A DNA stretch of 62,462 nt from Clostridium lentum. GTDB taxonomy: Bacteria; Bacillota; Clostridia; Clostridiales; Clostridiaceae. Below, piece by piece: positions 16,224 through 25,313 of the stretch (position 1 is the first letter of the stretch; every line of letters begins with the position of its first letter). Both the position numbers and the translations under genes were made by a program. The stretch is taken from the NCBI RefSeq assembly GCF_014287815.1, contig NZ_JACOOQ010000019.1, forward strand, positions 1-62,462, written 5' to 3'. Under the pieces are notes generated by a model. That model was not told the origin of the DNA, did not search any database, and saw only the letters and a program-made list of their open reading frames with translations.

Positions 16224-18050
16224 ATGATAGATTCAGCAATTATTTTTACTGTTATGTTTATCTTCGTAAGATTATCAGCATTTTTTATAGTTTTTAATAT
16301 TATTTTTCCAAGTGGAACACCAAAGGTACTGAAATTAGCTATTCCAATGATTTTAGCTTTTGCAATTGAACCAACGGTTTCCAATGTAAGTATGGAAATT
16401 ATAAATAATAATAATAAGCTACTGATATATTTTTTAAACGAAGGGATTACTGGAGCACTTTTAGGACTTGTAACTAAAAGTTTATTTCAAATATTAAAGC
16501 TTGCTGGAAGTTGGATTGATCTTCATATAGGATTTAGTATGTTGTCACTGGCAGATGCCAGTGCATCATCAACTACCACTGTAACAGGAAAGTTACTTGA
16601 ATATTGTACTTTAGTATTATTTTTTATAACAGATGCACATCATTTGATCATTAAGTCATTAATAGAAAGTTTTTCAGTTGTTTCTGTAGGTTCATCAATA
16701 ATTTCATCAGAATCTATGATGGAAAGTATGCAGATAATAATAGAATATTTCTTTATGGGAATAAAAATTGCATTACCTATAGTTATTATAATTATAATGA
16801 CAGATATATGTATGGGATTAGTATCTAGAGTAGTTCCACAAATAAATGTAATGATTTTAGGTATGCCTGTAAAGATGATAGTAGGGTTATTAATGATTAC
16901 ACTTTCTATAGCGATAATAAATAAAGTTTTTATAGGTGCTTTAAGTTATTTACCTTCAGTTATAAGAAGAATATTAAATGTAGCTCCTGTAGCACTTATT
17001 TTTATGTCAGATGATAAAACAGAAGAAGCTACGCCTAAAAAGAAGTCTGATGCTAGAAAAAAAGGTCAAATTGCTAAAAGTAAAGATGTAGGAATTGCTC
17101 TTACTACCATAGCAACTTTATTGGTGATTATGACTTTAAGTGATAAGATAATTAATAACTTTAAGGAAATAATAATTTACTATTTAAGCAATGTAGGCTC
17201 TATGGAGTTAACAGATGGTTTATTAAAGTCAATTGCAAGTAATTCTTTTACTAAATTTGCTTCAACAGTTGTATTGGTAGTAATACCTATAATGGTTGCA
17301 GGAATAGTAGCTAGTTTAATGCAAACAGGATTTTTATTAACTGGAGAACCATTAAAACCTTCTTTAAAAAAGCTTAATCCTTTAAATGGTATTAAAAATA
17401 TGTTTTCTAAGAAAAGTGCCTTTGACCTTTTAAAGAATCTATTGGTGGTAACTATTGTTACTTACATTGGATATTCTTATATGAAAGATAATTATAATGA
17501 TATTCTTCATATATCAACATTAAATGTTTCAAGTATAGGTAGTGAAATAAAACAGATAGTTGTTGGTTTATTTACTAAAATAGTAATACTTTTAATAGTG
17601 CTGGCAGCTACTGATTATTTTATTCAATTTAGGTTCCATAATAAAGAGCTTAGAATGTCTAAGCAAGAAATAAAGGATGAATATAAGCAGATGGAAGGGG
17701 ATCAACAGGTAAAGGCTAAGATAAAGCAAAAACAAAGAGCCATGATAACTCAAGGTATGATGAATGCCGTGGGAGATGCCACTGTAGTTATTACCAACCC
17801 AACTCATATAGCTGTAGCTATAAAGTATGAAGATGGACAGAATAATGCACCTAAATTGGTTGCAAAGGGAATAGATCATTTAGCCATTAGAATTAAGGAA
17901 AAGGCCAAGGAAAATGATGTTCCAATAATAGAAAATAAACCTTTAGCAAGAATGATTTATAAAGAGGTAGAATTGGACAGAGAAATACCACAGGAAATGT
18001 ATCAAGCTGTAGCTGAAATTCTTGTGGCTATATATAAAATGAAAAAATAA
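16224..18050 (+). CDS. fliR/flhB: FliR-FlhB fusion export protein
   Basis: A 608-residue natural fusion. Residues 1 to about 258 are FliR (several membrane helices; SGTPKVLKLAIPMILAF, then LADASASSTTTVTGKLLEY). From about residue 262 the FlhB domain begins with its standard start DDKTEEATPKKKSDARKKGQIAKSKD, continues through four membrane helices, and includes the self-cleavage motif NPTH at 525-528 and the C-terminal switch domain. No frameshift or internal stop occurs at the junction. FliR-FlhB fusions are known from clostridia; this fixes gate and specificity switch at 1:1. Confidence 0.95.
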   Translation: MIDSAIIFTVMFIFVRLSAFFIVFNIIFPSGTPKVLKLAIPMILAFAIEPTVSNVSMEIINNNNKLLIYFLNEGITGALLGLVTKSLFQILKLAGSWIDLHIGFSMLSLADASASSTTTVTGKLLEYCTLVLFFITDAHHLIIKSLIESFSVVSVGSSIISSESMMESMQIIIEYFFMGIKIALPIVIIIIMTDICMGLVSRVVPQINVMILGMPVKMIVGLLMITLSIAIINKVFIGALSYLPSVIRRILNVAPVALIFMSDDKTEEATPKKKSDARKKGQIAKSKDVGIALTTIATLLVIMTLSDKIINNFKEIIIYYLSNVGSMELTDGLLKSIASNSFTKFASTVVLVVIPIMVAGIVASLMQTGFLLTGEPLKPSLKKLNPLNGIKNMFSKKSAFDLLKNLLVVTIVTYIGYSYMKDNYNDILHISTLNVSSIGSEIKQIVVGLFTKIVILLIVLAATDYFIQFRFHNKELRMSKQEIKDEYKQMEGDQQVKAKIKQKQRAMITQGMMNAVGDATVVITNPTHIAVAIKYEDGQNNAPKLVAKGIDHLAIRIKEKAKENDVPIIENKPLARMIYKEVELDREIPQEMYQAVAEILVAIYKMKK

Positions 18051-18067
18051 GATAATTAAAAGGATTG

Positions 18068-20137
18068 ATGAAATTGGCTATCGATAGAAAGTTTAATTTA
18101 AAAGAAAATCTTGATGTGTTGGTGGCTTTTGGGGTAATTGGTATTGTACTTATGATAATAATACCATTACCATCAATAGCTTTAGATATTTTACTGGCAC
18201 TCAACATAACTTTATCAATTATTGTAATAATGATTACTATGTTTACCACAAGCGTACTACAATTATCAGTTTTCCCAACATTACTATTGGTAGTTACCTT
18301 ATTTAGATTGGGGCTTAATATTTCTTCTACAAGACTTATATTAAGTAAAGGTGATGCAGGAAGTATAATTACTGCCTTTGGTGATTTCGTAGTTGGTGGA
18401 AATTATGTTGTTGGAGTTATTATATTCTTAATAATTATGATAATACAGTTTCTTGTTATAACTAATGGGTCTACTAGAGTTGCAGAAGTTTCTGCAAGAT
18501 TTACATTAGATGCAATGCCTGGTAAGCAGATGAGTATTGATGCTGATTTAAATTCAGGATTAATAGATGAAGCAACTGCTAAAAAAAGAAGAGCTGATTT
18601 GCAGTCTGAAGCAGATTTTTATGGAACCATGGACGGGGCATCTAAGTTTGTTAAAGGTGATGCTGTAGCAGGTATAATAATTACTGTAATAAATGTTTTA
18701 GGTGGAATTATAATTGGTATTACTCAAATGGGTATGTCAGCTGGAGAGGCAGCTAGTCGTTTTGTTATTTTAACAATAGGTGATGGGCTTGTAAGTCAGG
18801 TTCCAGCATTACTTATTTCTACTGCTGCTGGTATTCTTGTAACTAGATCAAATTCAAAAAATAATTTCGGTAAAACTTTAACTACTCAGTTATCAGCTTT
18901 CCCAGTGGCTCTTGGAATTGCAGCAACAATAATGTTTGCCTTTGCAATAATACCATCAATGCCAACAGTACCATTTGCATTGGCAGGGGCATCTATGGGT
19001 GGATTATCATTTATGCTTATAAAGGAAGAGGAAAAGAAACAAGAAGTTGCTATGGTTCAAGAAGTTGAAGAGCAAGAAGAGCAAATAAGAAAAGAACCTG
19101 AGAATGTTATGAATTTAATTTCTGTAGAACCTATGGAAGTTGAAATTGGATATGGTCTTATACCTTTAGCTGATGAAAGAAATGGTGGAGATTTATTACA
19201 AAGAATAGCTTCAGTTAGAAGACAGTGTGCCATTGAAATGGGTATAATTGTACAGCCTATTAGAATAAGGGATAATTTACAGCTTAAAAATAATGAGTAC
19301 ATATTAAAAATTAGGGGAACAGTGATAGTTTCCTCTGAATTGATGCCAAACATGCTTCTTTGTATGGATCCATCAGGAGAAAGTGGCACTATGCCAGGAA
19401 TTAAAACTATTGAACCAACATTTGGTCTGCCAGCTGTATGGATAAATGCAGATCAAAAAGAAGAAGCTGAAATAAGAGGATTTACAGTGGTAGATCCAAT
19501 AACAGTAATGGTTACTCACTTAACTGAAACTATAAAATCTCATGCACATGAATTATTAGGACGTCAAGAAGTTAAGATGATAGTTGATAATATGAAGGAG
19601 AAGTATAGCACAGTTGTAGAGGAACTTATACCTGATTTAATGACCATCGGTGAAGTACAAAAGGTATTACAAAATTTATTAAGAGAAAAGGTACCAGTAA
19701 AGGATACTGTAACAATTTTTGAATCTTTAGCAGATAATTCAAGAAATACTAAGGATATAGAGTTATTAACTGAATATGTAAGATTTGCTATGGCAAGAAC
19801 CATATGTAATACGGTAGTAGATGAAAATAGAACTGTTACAGTGATCACATTAGATCCACAAATTGAAAATATAATTGCAAATAATACACAAAAATCTCTG
19901 CAAGGATCATTCCCATCAGTTGATCCAGAAACAACTACAAGAATTTTAGAAAAAATACGTCAAACAATAGATAGTGTTTATTTCTATAATAATCAACCAA
20001 TTATCTTGGTATCACCTAATATAAGACCGGTATTTAGAAAACTTATAGAAATGGTATTTCCACATGTGATGGTACTTTCTTTAAATGAAATACCAAATGA
20101 TGTACAAATAAGAACAGAAGGAGTTGTAGCTTTATAA
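18068..20137 (+). CDS. flhA: Flagellar export gate protein FlhA
   Basis: Nonameric export-gate protein of 689 residues. The N-terminal half has about eight membrane helices, with the conserved cytoplasmic FHIPEP-type loop (AEVSARFTLDAMPGKQMSIDADLNSGLIDE). The C-terminal half is the four-subdomain cytoplasmic ring that docks chaperones and the ATPase. ATG 18068 is preferred over the in-frame TTG at 18065. Its stop shares one base with the flhF start. Confidence 0.96.
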   Translation: MKLAIDRKFNLKENLDVLVAFGVIGIVLMIIIPLPSIALDILLALNITLSIIVIMITMFTTSVLQLSVFPTLLLVVTLFRLGLNISSTRLILSKGDAGSIITAFGDFVVGGNYVVGVIIFLIIMIIQFLVITNGSTRVAEVSARFTLDAMPGKQMSIDADLNSGLIDEATAKKRRADLQSEADFYGTMDGASKFVKGDAVAGIIITVINVLGGIIIGITQMGMSAGEAASRFVILTIGDGLVSQVPALLISTAAGILVTRSNSKNNFGKTLTTQLSAFPVALGIAATIMFAFAIIPSMPTVPFALAGASMGGLSFMLIKEEEKKQEVAMVQEVEEQEEQIRKEPENVMNLISVEPMEVEIGYGLIPLADERNGGDLLQRIASVRRQCAIEMGIIVQPIRIRDNLQLKNNEYILKIRGTVIVSSELMPNMLLCMDPSGESGTMPGIKTIEPTFGLPAVWINADQKEEAEIRGFTVVDPITVMVTHLTETIKSHAHELLGRQEVKMIVDNMKEKYSTVVEELIPDLMTIGEVQKVLQNLLREKVPVKDTVTIFESLADNSRNTKDIELLTEYVRFAMARTICNTVVDENRTVTVITLDPQIENIIANNTQKSLQGSFPSVDPETTTRILEKIRQTIDSVYFYNNQPIILVSPNIRPVFRKLIEMVFPHVMVLSLNEIPNDVQIRTEGVVAL

Positions 20138-21252
20138 TGATAATAAAAAAATATGTAGTTAAAAATATGAATGAGGCTATGACGAGAATTAGATATGAAT
20201 TAGGAAAAGATGCAATAATTATAAGTCAAAGAAAAATAAGACAATCAGGATTTAAAAAATACTTTTCACCTAAGCTTATAGAAGTTACAGTAGCCTTAGA
20301 AAACACTACAGAATCAATGAAAACACAAAAACCACAAAGTACTTTTGCAAGTAGTGATGTGTTAAAGGAATCTGTTGAAAGTATTAAAGCAATAATGAGT
20401 AAGGATGTTGTAAAACCTAAAGAAGAAGAGAAAAATGTTCTTGAAGATGAAGTTAAAGAAATGAAGAGTATTTTAAATGAGATATTAAATAATACTAAAG
20501 GTGAAGATAATGAAGATTTATTATTAAATTATGTTAATAGTCTTGATTTAAATCCTGTTTATTTAGAAGAGTTTAGAAGAGTTTGGAATGAAGCTGAAGA
20601 TAAAGAAGAAGCCATGAAAAGTTATTTGTCAGAGGTAGTACAAATATCAAATGAAGATATAAATGGTAGAGTTGTGTTGGTTGGACCTACAGGTGTAGGA
20701 AAAACCACCACAATAGCAAAATTAGCAGGAAAATTAGCTCTTATGGATAAGAAAAAAGTTGGGTTAATCACCATAGATACTTATAGAATTGGAGCTGTAG
20801 AACAACTTAAAACTTATGCAGAAATAATGAATATACCATTTAGAGTTGTTATAACCATAAAAGAAATGGAAGAAGCAATTAATTCCATGACAGATTTAGA
20901 TGTGGTATTAATAGATACCACTGGAAGAAGCAGTAAGAATAATATGCAGATTTCAGAACTAAGAGCTTTTGTTCAAAAAGCTAATCCAGATCATACTCTT
21001 ATGGTTATGAGTAGTACAACTAAAAACAAAGATGTAAAGATGATACTTAAAGGTTATGAGCAAATAGAGTACGAAAAGCTTATTATTACAAAGTTAGATG
21101 AAACTTCATCATATGGAATTATACATACCATATTAAAGGAAAGTAATAAGCCGGTAGCTTTTTTAACTACAGGTCAAAATGTACCAAATGACATAAGGGT
21201 TCCAAGTAAAGATGAAATTATTAAGCTTATAATGGGAGAAGATTCAATATGA
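20137..21252 (+). CDS. flhF: Flagellar GTPase FlhF
   Basis: SRP-family GTPase (371 aa) controlling placement and number of flagella. A basic, low-complexity B region (about 1-125) is followed by the N domain and the G domain with GPTGVGKTTTIAKLAGKLAL (P-loop at about 183-190), DTYRIGAVEQLKTYAEI, VLIDTTGRS and TKLDETSSYG. The start codon overlaps the flhA stop. flhG, its usual ATPase partner, overlaps its 3' end by four bases. Confidence 0.95.
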   Translation: MIIKKYVVKNMNEAMTRIRYELGKDAIIISQRKIRQSGFKKYFSPKLIEVTVALENTTESMKTQKPQSTFASSDVLKESVESIKAIMSKDVVKPKEEEKNVLEDEVKEMKSILNEILNNTKGEDNEDLLLNYVNSLDLNPVYLEEFRRVWNEAEDKEEAMKSYLSEVVQISNEDINGRVVLVGPTGVGKTTTIAKLAGKLALMDKKKVGLITIDTYRIGAVEQLKTYAEIMNIPFRVVITIKEMEEAINSMTDLDVVLIDTTGRSSKNNMQISELRAFVQKANPDHTLMVMSSTTKNKDVKMILKGYEQIEYEKLIITKLDETSSYGIIHTILKESNKPVAFLTTGQNVPNDIRVPSKDEIIKLIMGEDSI

Positions 21253-22106
21253 TGGACCAGGCAGAAATTTTAAGACAATTAGCTAGTAAAAGTAGTGGAT
21301 TAAATGAAAAATCAAAAATTATAACTATAACTTCAGGAAAAGGTGGAGTAGGTAAAAGTAATTTTGTAGTAAACTTAGCAATAGCTCTTGCAAAAGAAGG
21401 GAAAAAAATATTGCTTTTTGATGCTGATATTGGTATGGGAAATGATGATGTATTAATGGGAATATATCATAAGTACAATATTATGGATGTTATAAATGGT
21501 GAAGTTTCAATTGAAAATGGAATTATTGAAGGGCCACATGGAATTCACTTACTACCTGGAGGAACAGGAATAAATAATATTGAAGATTTGACAGAAGAAC
21601 AAAGAGAAAGATTTATTTCAGAAATAGATAGAATTGATGGATATGATTATATATTAATTGATACAGGTGCTGGAATAAGTAGAACAGTTCTTGCTTTTAT
21701 TGCTAGTTCTGATGAAGCTATATTTATTTTAACACCAGAACCTACATCATTGACGGACGGATATAGCCTATTTAAAGCACTTAAGCATTTTAAAATAGAA
21801 ACTCATGTTAATATAGTAATTAATAGAGTTATAAGTGAAACAGAGGGAAAATCAACATTTAATAAATTTGACTTAGCAACTAGAAAATTTTTAAATGGAT
21901 ATCCAAGTTATTTGGGATGTATATATGAGGATAAGCATATTACCATGGCAGTGAGAAATCAAATTCCTATAGTAATAAAATATCCTAAATCTGAAGCAGC
22001 AAAATCCATAGTGCATGTATCAGAAAAAATTATGGGTAGAGAAAGTTCTATAAGAGGAAATGGTGCAAAAGGATTATTTAATAAGTTATTTGATATTTTT
22101 TCTTAG
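21249..22106 (+). CDS. flhG: MinD-like flagellar number ATPase FlhG (YlxH)
   Basis: ParA/MinD family ATPase of 285 residues that limits flagellar number together with FlhF. The deviant Walker A KGGVGKS lies at about residues 31-37; FDADIGMGNDDVLMG and DYILIDTGAGISR are present. An amphipathic or basic C-terminal tail may mediate membrane contact. Either of two adjacent ATGs (21249 or 21252) could be used. Confidence 0.93.
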   Translation: MMDQAEILRQLASKSSGLNEKSKIITITSGKGGVGKSNFVVNLAIALAKEGKKILLFDADIGMGNDDVLMGIYHKYNIMDVINGEVSIENGIIEGPHGIHLLPGGTGINNIEDLTEEQRERFISEIDRIDGYDYILIDTGAGISRTVLAFIASSDEAIFILTPEPTSLTDGYSLFKALKHFKIETHVNIVINRVISETEGKSTFNKFDLATRKFLNGYPSYLGCIYEDKHITMAVRNQIPIVIKYPKSEAAKSIVHVSEKIMGRESSIRGNGAKGLFNKLFDIFS

Positions 22107-22118
22107 GAGGAGAGGGAA

Positions 22119-22181
22119 ATGGCCAAGTTTCAATTAAAAATAAATGGAAGATTAGATGTATTATGTATGCAAAAATTATAG
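22119..22181 (+). pseudogene. 20-codon remnant, probable PilZ/YcgR N-terminus
   Basis: A mini-ORF with an excellent SD (GGAGGAGAGGG) reads MAKFQLKINGRLDVLCMQKL and stops. Position and sequence (short hydrophobic/charged FxLKINxRLDVL start) resemble the N-terminal edge of YcgR-type PilZ flagellar brake proteins, which clostridia often encode between flhG and fliA. About 200 codons would be missing, so this looks like a deletion remnant; a leader peptide for fliA is the alternative. The resemblance is by eye only. Confidence 0.45.
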
Positions 22182-22201
22182 CTAACTAAGGAGGGGTAAC
22201 A

Positions 22202-22930
22202 ATGAGCTGGACTAATATAGATAATAAGGAAAAAATAGTGGAACAATATATTCCTTTAGTAAAATATATTGCGTCTAGAATAATGATTGGAAGGAGTACT
22301 TATATAGAGTATGAAGATTTAGTTAGTTATGGAATGATAGGGTTAATGGATGCCATAAGTAAATTTGATCCAGATAAGGGAATAAAATTTTCATCTTATG
22401 CATCAATAAGAATAAAAGGTGAAATGATAGATCAGATAAGAAAAGCCAGGCCTATTTCTAAAGGGGCAATGGATAAATTAGCAAAGTATAATGAAGCTAT
22501 TGATGCATTGCAAAATAGGTTACTTAGAGAACCAATCATAGATGAAATAGCTGAATATTTAAATATAACTGTGTCAGAAGTTGCTGATATCGAAAGATAT
22601 ATTAACTTTATGTCAGTAGTATCTTTAGAAGGAATTCTATTTTCGGAAGATGATGAATTAACTATTATGGGAGTTGTTGAAGATAAAAATAGCCCAAGTC
22701 CTCATGATTCTTATGAAGATAAAGAAAAAGTAGAAATATTAGCTGAATGTATTGAAAAATTAAAAGAAAAAGATAGAACAATATTAAATCTTTATTATTA
22801 TGAGGGCTTGACGTTAAAAGAAATAGGTAAAGTACTAGAGGTATCTGAATCGAGAGTTTGTCAGTTACATAGTAGAGCTATTAAGAATTTAAGGGTTATG
22901 CTTCAAAAAATAAATTACATAGAGGTATAA
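22202..22930 (+). CDS. fliA: Flagellar sigma factor FliA (sigma-28/SigD)
   Basis: RNA polymerase sigma factor of 242 residues for late flagellar genes. Region 2 (YIPLVKYIASRIM, DLVSYGMIGLMDAISKFDPDKGIKFSSYASIRIKGEMIDQIRK), region 3 and region 4 with a C-terminal helix-turn-helix (GLTLKEIGKVLEVSESRVCQLHSRAIKNLR) are all intact. SD AAGGAGGGG. Its likely targets in this window are the promoters at 129-155 and 25247-25273. No flgM anti-sigma gene is seen here. Confidence 0.96.
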   Translation: MSWTNIDNKEKIVEQYIPLVKYIASRIMIGRSTYIEYEDLVSYGMIGLMDAISKFDPDKGIKFSSYASIRIKGEMIDQIRKARPISKGAMDKLAKYNEAIDALQNRLLREPIIDEIAEYLNITVSEVADIERYINFMSVVSLEGILFSEDDELTIMGVVEDKNSPSPHDSYEDKEKVEILAECIEKLKEKDRTILNLYYYEGLTLKEIGKVLEVSESRVCQLHSRAIKNLRVMLQKINYIEV

Positions 22931-22933
22931 AAA

Positions 22934-23419
22934 GTGATACATATTTTACTTATAGTTATAGGAATAGTTTTAATAGTTGTTAATAGAGATATAAAAAATG
23001 AAAGAGCCGATGATGGAGGCTCTTTTACTAATATTCTAAAAAATGAAGAAAAAGAATTTACAGACTATGATATGAAATTTGTAGATATGAGAAAGGATAT
23101 GGCGGAAAGTATTCTTGATTTACAAAAAGAAATTGAAGAGTTAAGAACTGAAGTTTTTAATATAGAAAATAGTAATGTAAATATAAAAGAGAATATAAAG
23201 CAAGTGAAATTAGATAACGATATAAAAAGAGATTGTATAGATAAAGATATAATTTCTGAAATTAATTTTAATAATTTAAAGGATAATCATGGTGATGATA
23301 GTAAGTTTGAAAATATTAAAATGATGATTGATGAAGGAAAAAGTGATGAAGAAATATGTAGTTCACTTAGTATAGGAAAGGGTGAAGTATTATTAGTAAG
23401 AGCATTATACAATCAATAA
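22934..23419 (+). CDS. DUF6115-like membrane protein
   Basis: A 161-residue protein with an N-terminal membrane anchor (about 2-17), a charged coiled-coil-like middle (about 45-105) and a C-terminal helical motif (DEGKSDEEICSSLSIGKGEVLLVRALY) that looks like a small helix-turn-helix. This layout matches the DUF6115-type protein often found after fliA in clostridia; function unknown. GTG 22934 with SD AGAGGT inside the fliA end. The four-base gap to fliA suggests coupling. Confidence 0.7.
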   Translation: MIHILLIVIGIVLIVVNRDIKNERADDGGSFTNILKNEEKEFTDYDMKFVDMRKDMAESILDLQKEIEELRTEVFNIENSNVNIKENIKQVKLDNDIKRDCIDKDIISEINFNNLKDNHGDDSKFENIKMMIDEGKSDEEICSSLSIGKGEVLLVRALYNQ

Positions 23420-23457
23420 AAGAAAGTATTTATATATTTAGAGATAAAAAGATTTTA

Positions 23458-23676
23458 ATGGGAATTGGAATTGGAATGATTATATCTACATTAATATTAT
23501 TTTTATCTGGCACTAATAAAATGTCAAATGCAGAAATAGAAAAAGCAGCAAGAGCTATGGGAATGCATTATGAAGATGAATGTAAGGTTTTTTTTGAAAA
23601 TGATAATTCTTCAAGTAATGATGCTACTACTAATAGCACCACAGAAGCTAATGAGGAGGATATATTTAATGATTAG
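23458..23676 (+). CDS. Small anchored protein, start uncertain
   Basis: A 72-residue reading from ATG 23458: hydrophobic anchor (MGIGIGMIISTLILFLSG), then MSNAEIEKAARAMGMHYEDECKVFF and a Ser/Asn/Thr/Glu-rich tail. The helical motif faintly resembles small YceG/MltG-like clostridial proteins, but I do not assign a function. The ATG has no SD. The same frame is open upstream to 23386 (reading IIQSIKESIYIFRDKKIL) with AAGGGTG at 23379-23385, so the true start may be a rare ATT codon. It overlaps flgF by eight bases. Confidence 0.55.
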   Translation: MGIGIGMIISTLILFLSGTNKMSNAEIEKAARAMGMHYEDECKVFFENDNSSSNDATTNSTTEANEEDIFND

Positions 23677-24412
23677 AAGTTTATATACATCATTATCATC
23701 AATGATTACTTTAGAAAATCAGCAAACATCAATAACAAATAATTTATCTAATGCTAATACAAATGGATATAAATCAGAATCTTTAGTTACTAAGAGTTTT
23801 AATGAAGTATACATAGGTAATAGAGAAAATGGTGTAATAGGTAGTTTGAGTTTGGGAGCTGCCATTGACACAGTACAAAAATCATTTACTCAAGGTGGAC
23901 TTAAAAGTACATCAGATTCATCGGATTTTGCTATAAATGGAAGAGGTTTCTTTGTAGTTCAAAAAGGTAATGAATATTTGTATACAAGAGATGGAGATTT
24001 TACTGTGGGAGCTGATGGAACTTTAAAGACTACTTCAGGAGATTCTGTAATGGGAAGAAATATGAATACAGGGATAATGGAACCTATTTTTGTAGGCAAT
24101 AATCAATATACATTAGGAGTAAATAATATTTTAAATGTTGATGGATTAGCTAATTATCAAATGGTTACAGCTGATTTTGAAGATTATAGTACATTAAAAA
24201 AAGTAGGAGATAATTATTATACAGGAGAAAATCCTATTATGGATTCTGTAGTAAAAACACATCAAGGTTATTTGGAAGGGTCTAATGTTAATGTAACAAA
24301 TGAAATGGTTAATATGATGAGTACAATGCGTAATTTCCAAAGTAGTCAAAGTATCTTTAAGATGATAGATGGTACTTTGGATTTAGCTGCTAACAGCATA
24401 GGTAAAGTGTAG
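23669..24412 (+). CDS. flgF: Flagellar rod protein FlgF (FlgG paralogue)
   Basis: Distal/proximal rod-type protein of 247 residues. Start ATG 23669 gives the standard MIRSLYTSLSSMITLENQQTSITNNLSNANTNGYKSES opening; upstream in-frame ATGs lie in the previous gene and would add unrelated sequence. The SD is GAGGAGGA at 23654-23660. The C-terminal helix ends NVTNEMVNMMSTMRNFQSSQSIFKMIDGTLD. FlgF and FlgG are close paralogues; gene order (first of the pair) and greater divergence favour FlgF. Confidence 0.85.
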   Translation: MIRSLYTSLSSMITLENQQTSITNNLSNANTNGYKSESLVTKSFNEVYIGNRENGVIGSLSLGAAIDTVQKSFTQGGLKSTSDSSDFAINGRGFFVVQKGNEYLYTRDGDFTVGADGTLKTTSGDSVMGRNMNTGIMEPIFVGNNQYTLGVNNILNVDGLANYQMVTADFEDYSTLKKVGDNYYTGENPIMDSVVKTHQGYLEGSNVNVTNEMVNMMSTMRNFQSSQSIFKMIDGTLDLAANSIGKV

Positions 24413-24424
24413 GAGGATATATAG

Positions 24425-25192
24425 ATGTTAACAACATTATGGACAAGTAAATCAGGACTTAATGCTAATCAAGAGAAATTAGATGTAATATCAAATAATA
24501 TAGCAAATGTAAATACTACAGGATATAAAAAAGTTAATGCAGGTTTTAAGGATTTAATTTCATCTTCTTTAGATGAATGGGGAAATCCATTAAATGATAA
24601 AACAGCTACAGTAGGAAGTGGAGTTAAAGCTGGTAATTTTACTAAAGATAATAGCCAAGGTGGTTTACAAACAACAAATCAAAAAACTGATTTGGCATTA
24701 GATGGTGAAGGATATTTTAAAGTGATTTCCAGTAATGGAACAGAGTATTATACTAGAGATGGCAGTTTTAAATTAGATTCTTATGGAAGACTTGTAACTG
24801 CTAATGGGAATATTTTAGAGGTTCAGTATGCAAATGGGTATTCACAGAATAATACAGGCCTTACAGCTGATAATTTTACTATAAATAAAAAAGGGGAAAT
24901 ATTTGCAGAAAACAATGGTAACTTTGAAAAGGTTGGAGAAATTGCAGTATATACAGCAGTAGGTAATGATGCATTTACATCTGTTGGAGATAATTTATTT
25001 AAGGAATTAAATGGAGTTCAAGTATACAGAACTTTAGATGCCGATATGTATCAAGGATATTTAGAAGCTTCCAATGTGGATCTTTCACAAGAAATGACAG
25101 ATATGATAGTAACTCAAAGGGCTTTTCAATTAAGTTCTAAAGGAATTACAGCTGCTGATGAAATGTGGGAAATGATAAATAATCTTAGATAA
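24425..25192 (+). CDS. flgG: Flagellar distal rod protein FlgG
   Basis: Rod protein of 255 residues with the conserved start [32 protein letters not shown] and the C-terminal YLEASNVDLSQEMTDMIVTQRAFQLSSKGI. It is the last gene of the long flagellar run. RBS GGAGGATAT. A strong terminator begins three bases after its stop. Confidence 0.92.
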   Translation: MLTTLWTSKSGLNANQEKLDVISNNIANVNTTGYKKVNAGFKDLISSSLDEWGNPLNDKTATVGSGVKAGNFTKDNSQGGLQTTNQKTDLALDGEGYFKVISSNGTEYYTRDGSFKLDSYGRLVTANGNILEVQYANGYSQNNTGLTADNFTINKKGEIFAENNGNFEKVGEIAVYTAVGNDAFTSVGDNLFKELNGVQVYRTLDADMYQGYLEASNVDLSQEMTDMIVTQRAFQLSSKGITAADEMWEMINNLR

Positions 25193-25194
25193 AA

Positions 25195-25240
25195 AATAAT
25201 GGATAAAATTTAAAATAAATTTTATCCATTATTTTTTTAT
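25195..25240 (+). terminator. Terminator of the main flagellar operon
   Basis: Perfect 16-bp arms (25195-25210 and 25218-25233) around a seven-base loop, followed by T residues. It ends a run of about 22.6 kb with no other convincing terminator. Confidence 0.93.
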
Positions 25241-25246
25241 AAACTA

Positions 25247-25273
25247 TTAATTTAATAAGATTTTTTTCGATAA
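25247..25273 (+). promoter_or_regulatory. Sigma-28-type promoter of fliC
   Basis: TTAA (25247-25250), 15-base spacer, TTCGATAA (25266-25273): the same geometry as the site at 129-155, with one change in each element. It lies 40 bases before the fliC start and immediately after the operon terminator. Confidence 0.65.
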
Positions 25274-25313
25274 TAAAAATGGAGAGAAATTTTAGATAAC
25301 AGAGGAAGAAATA

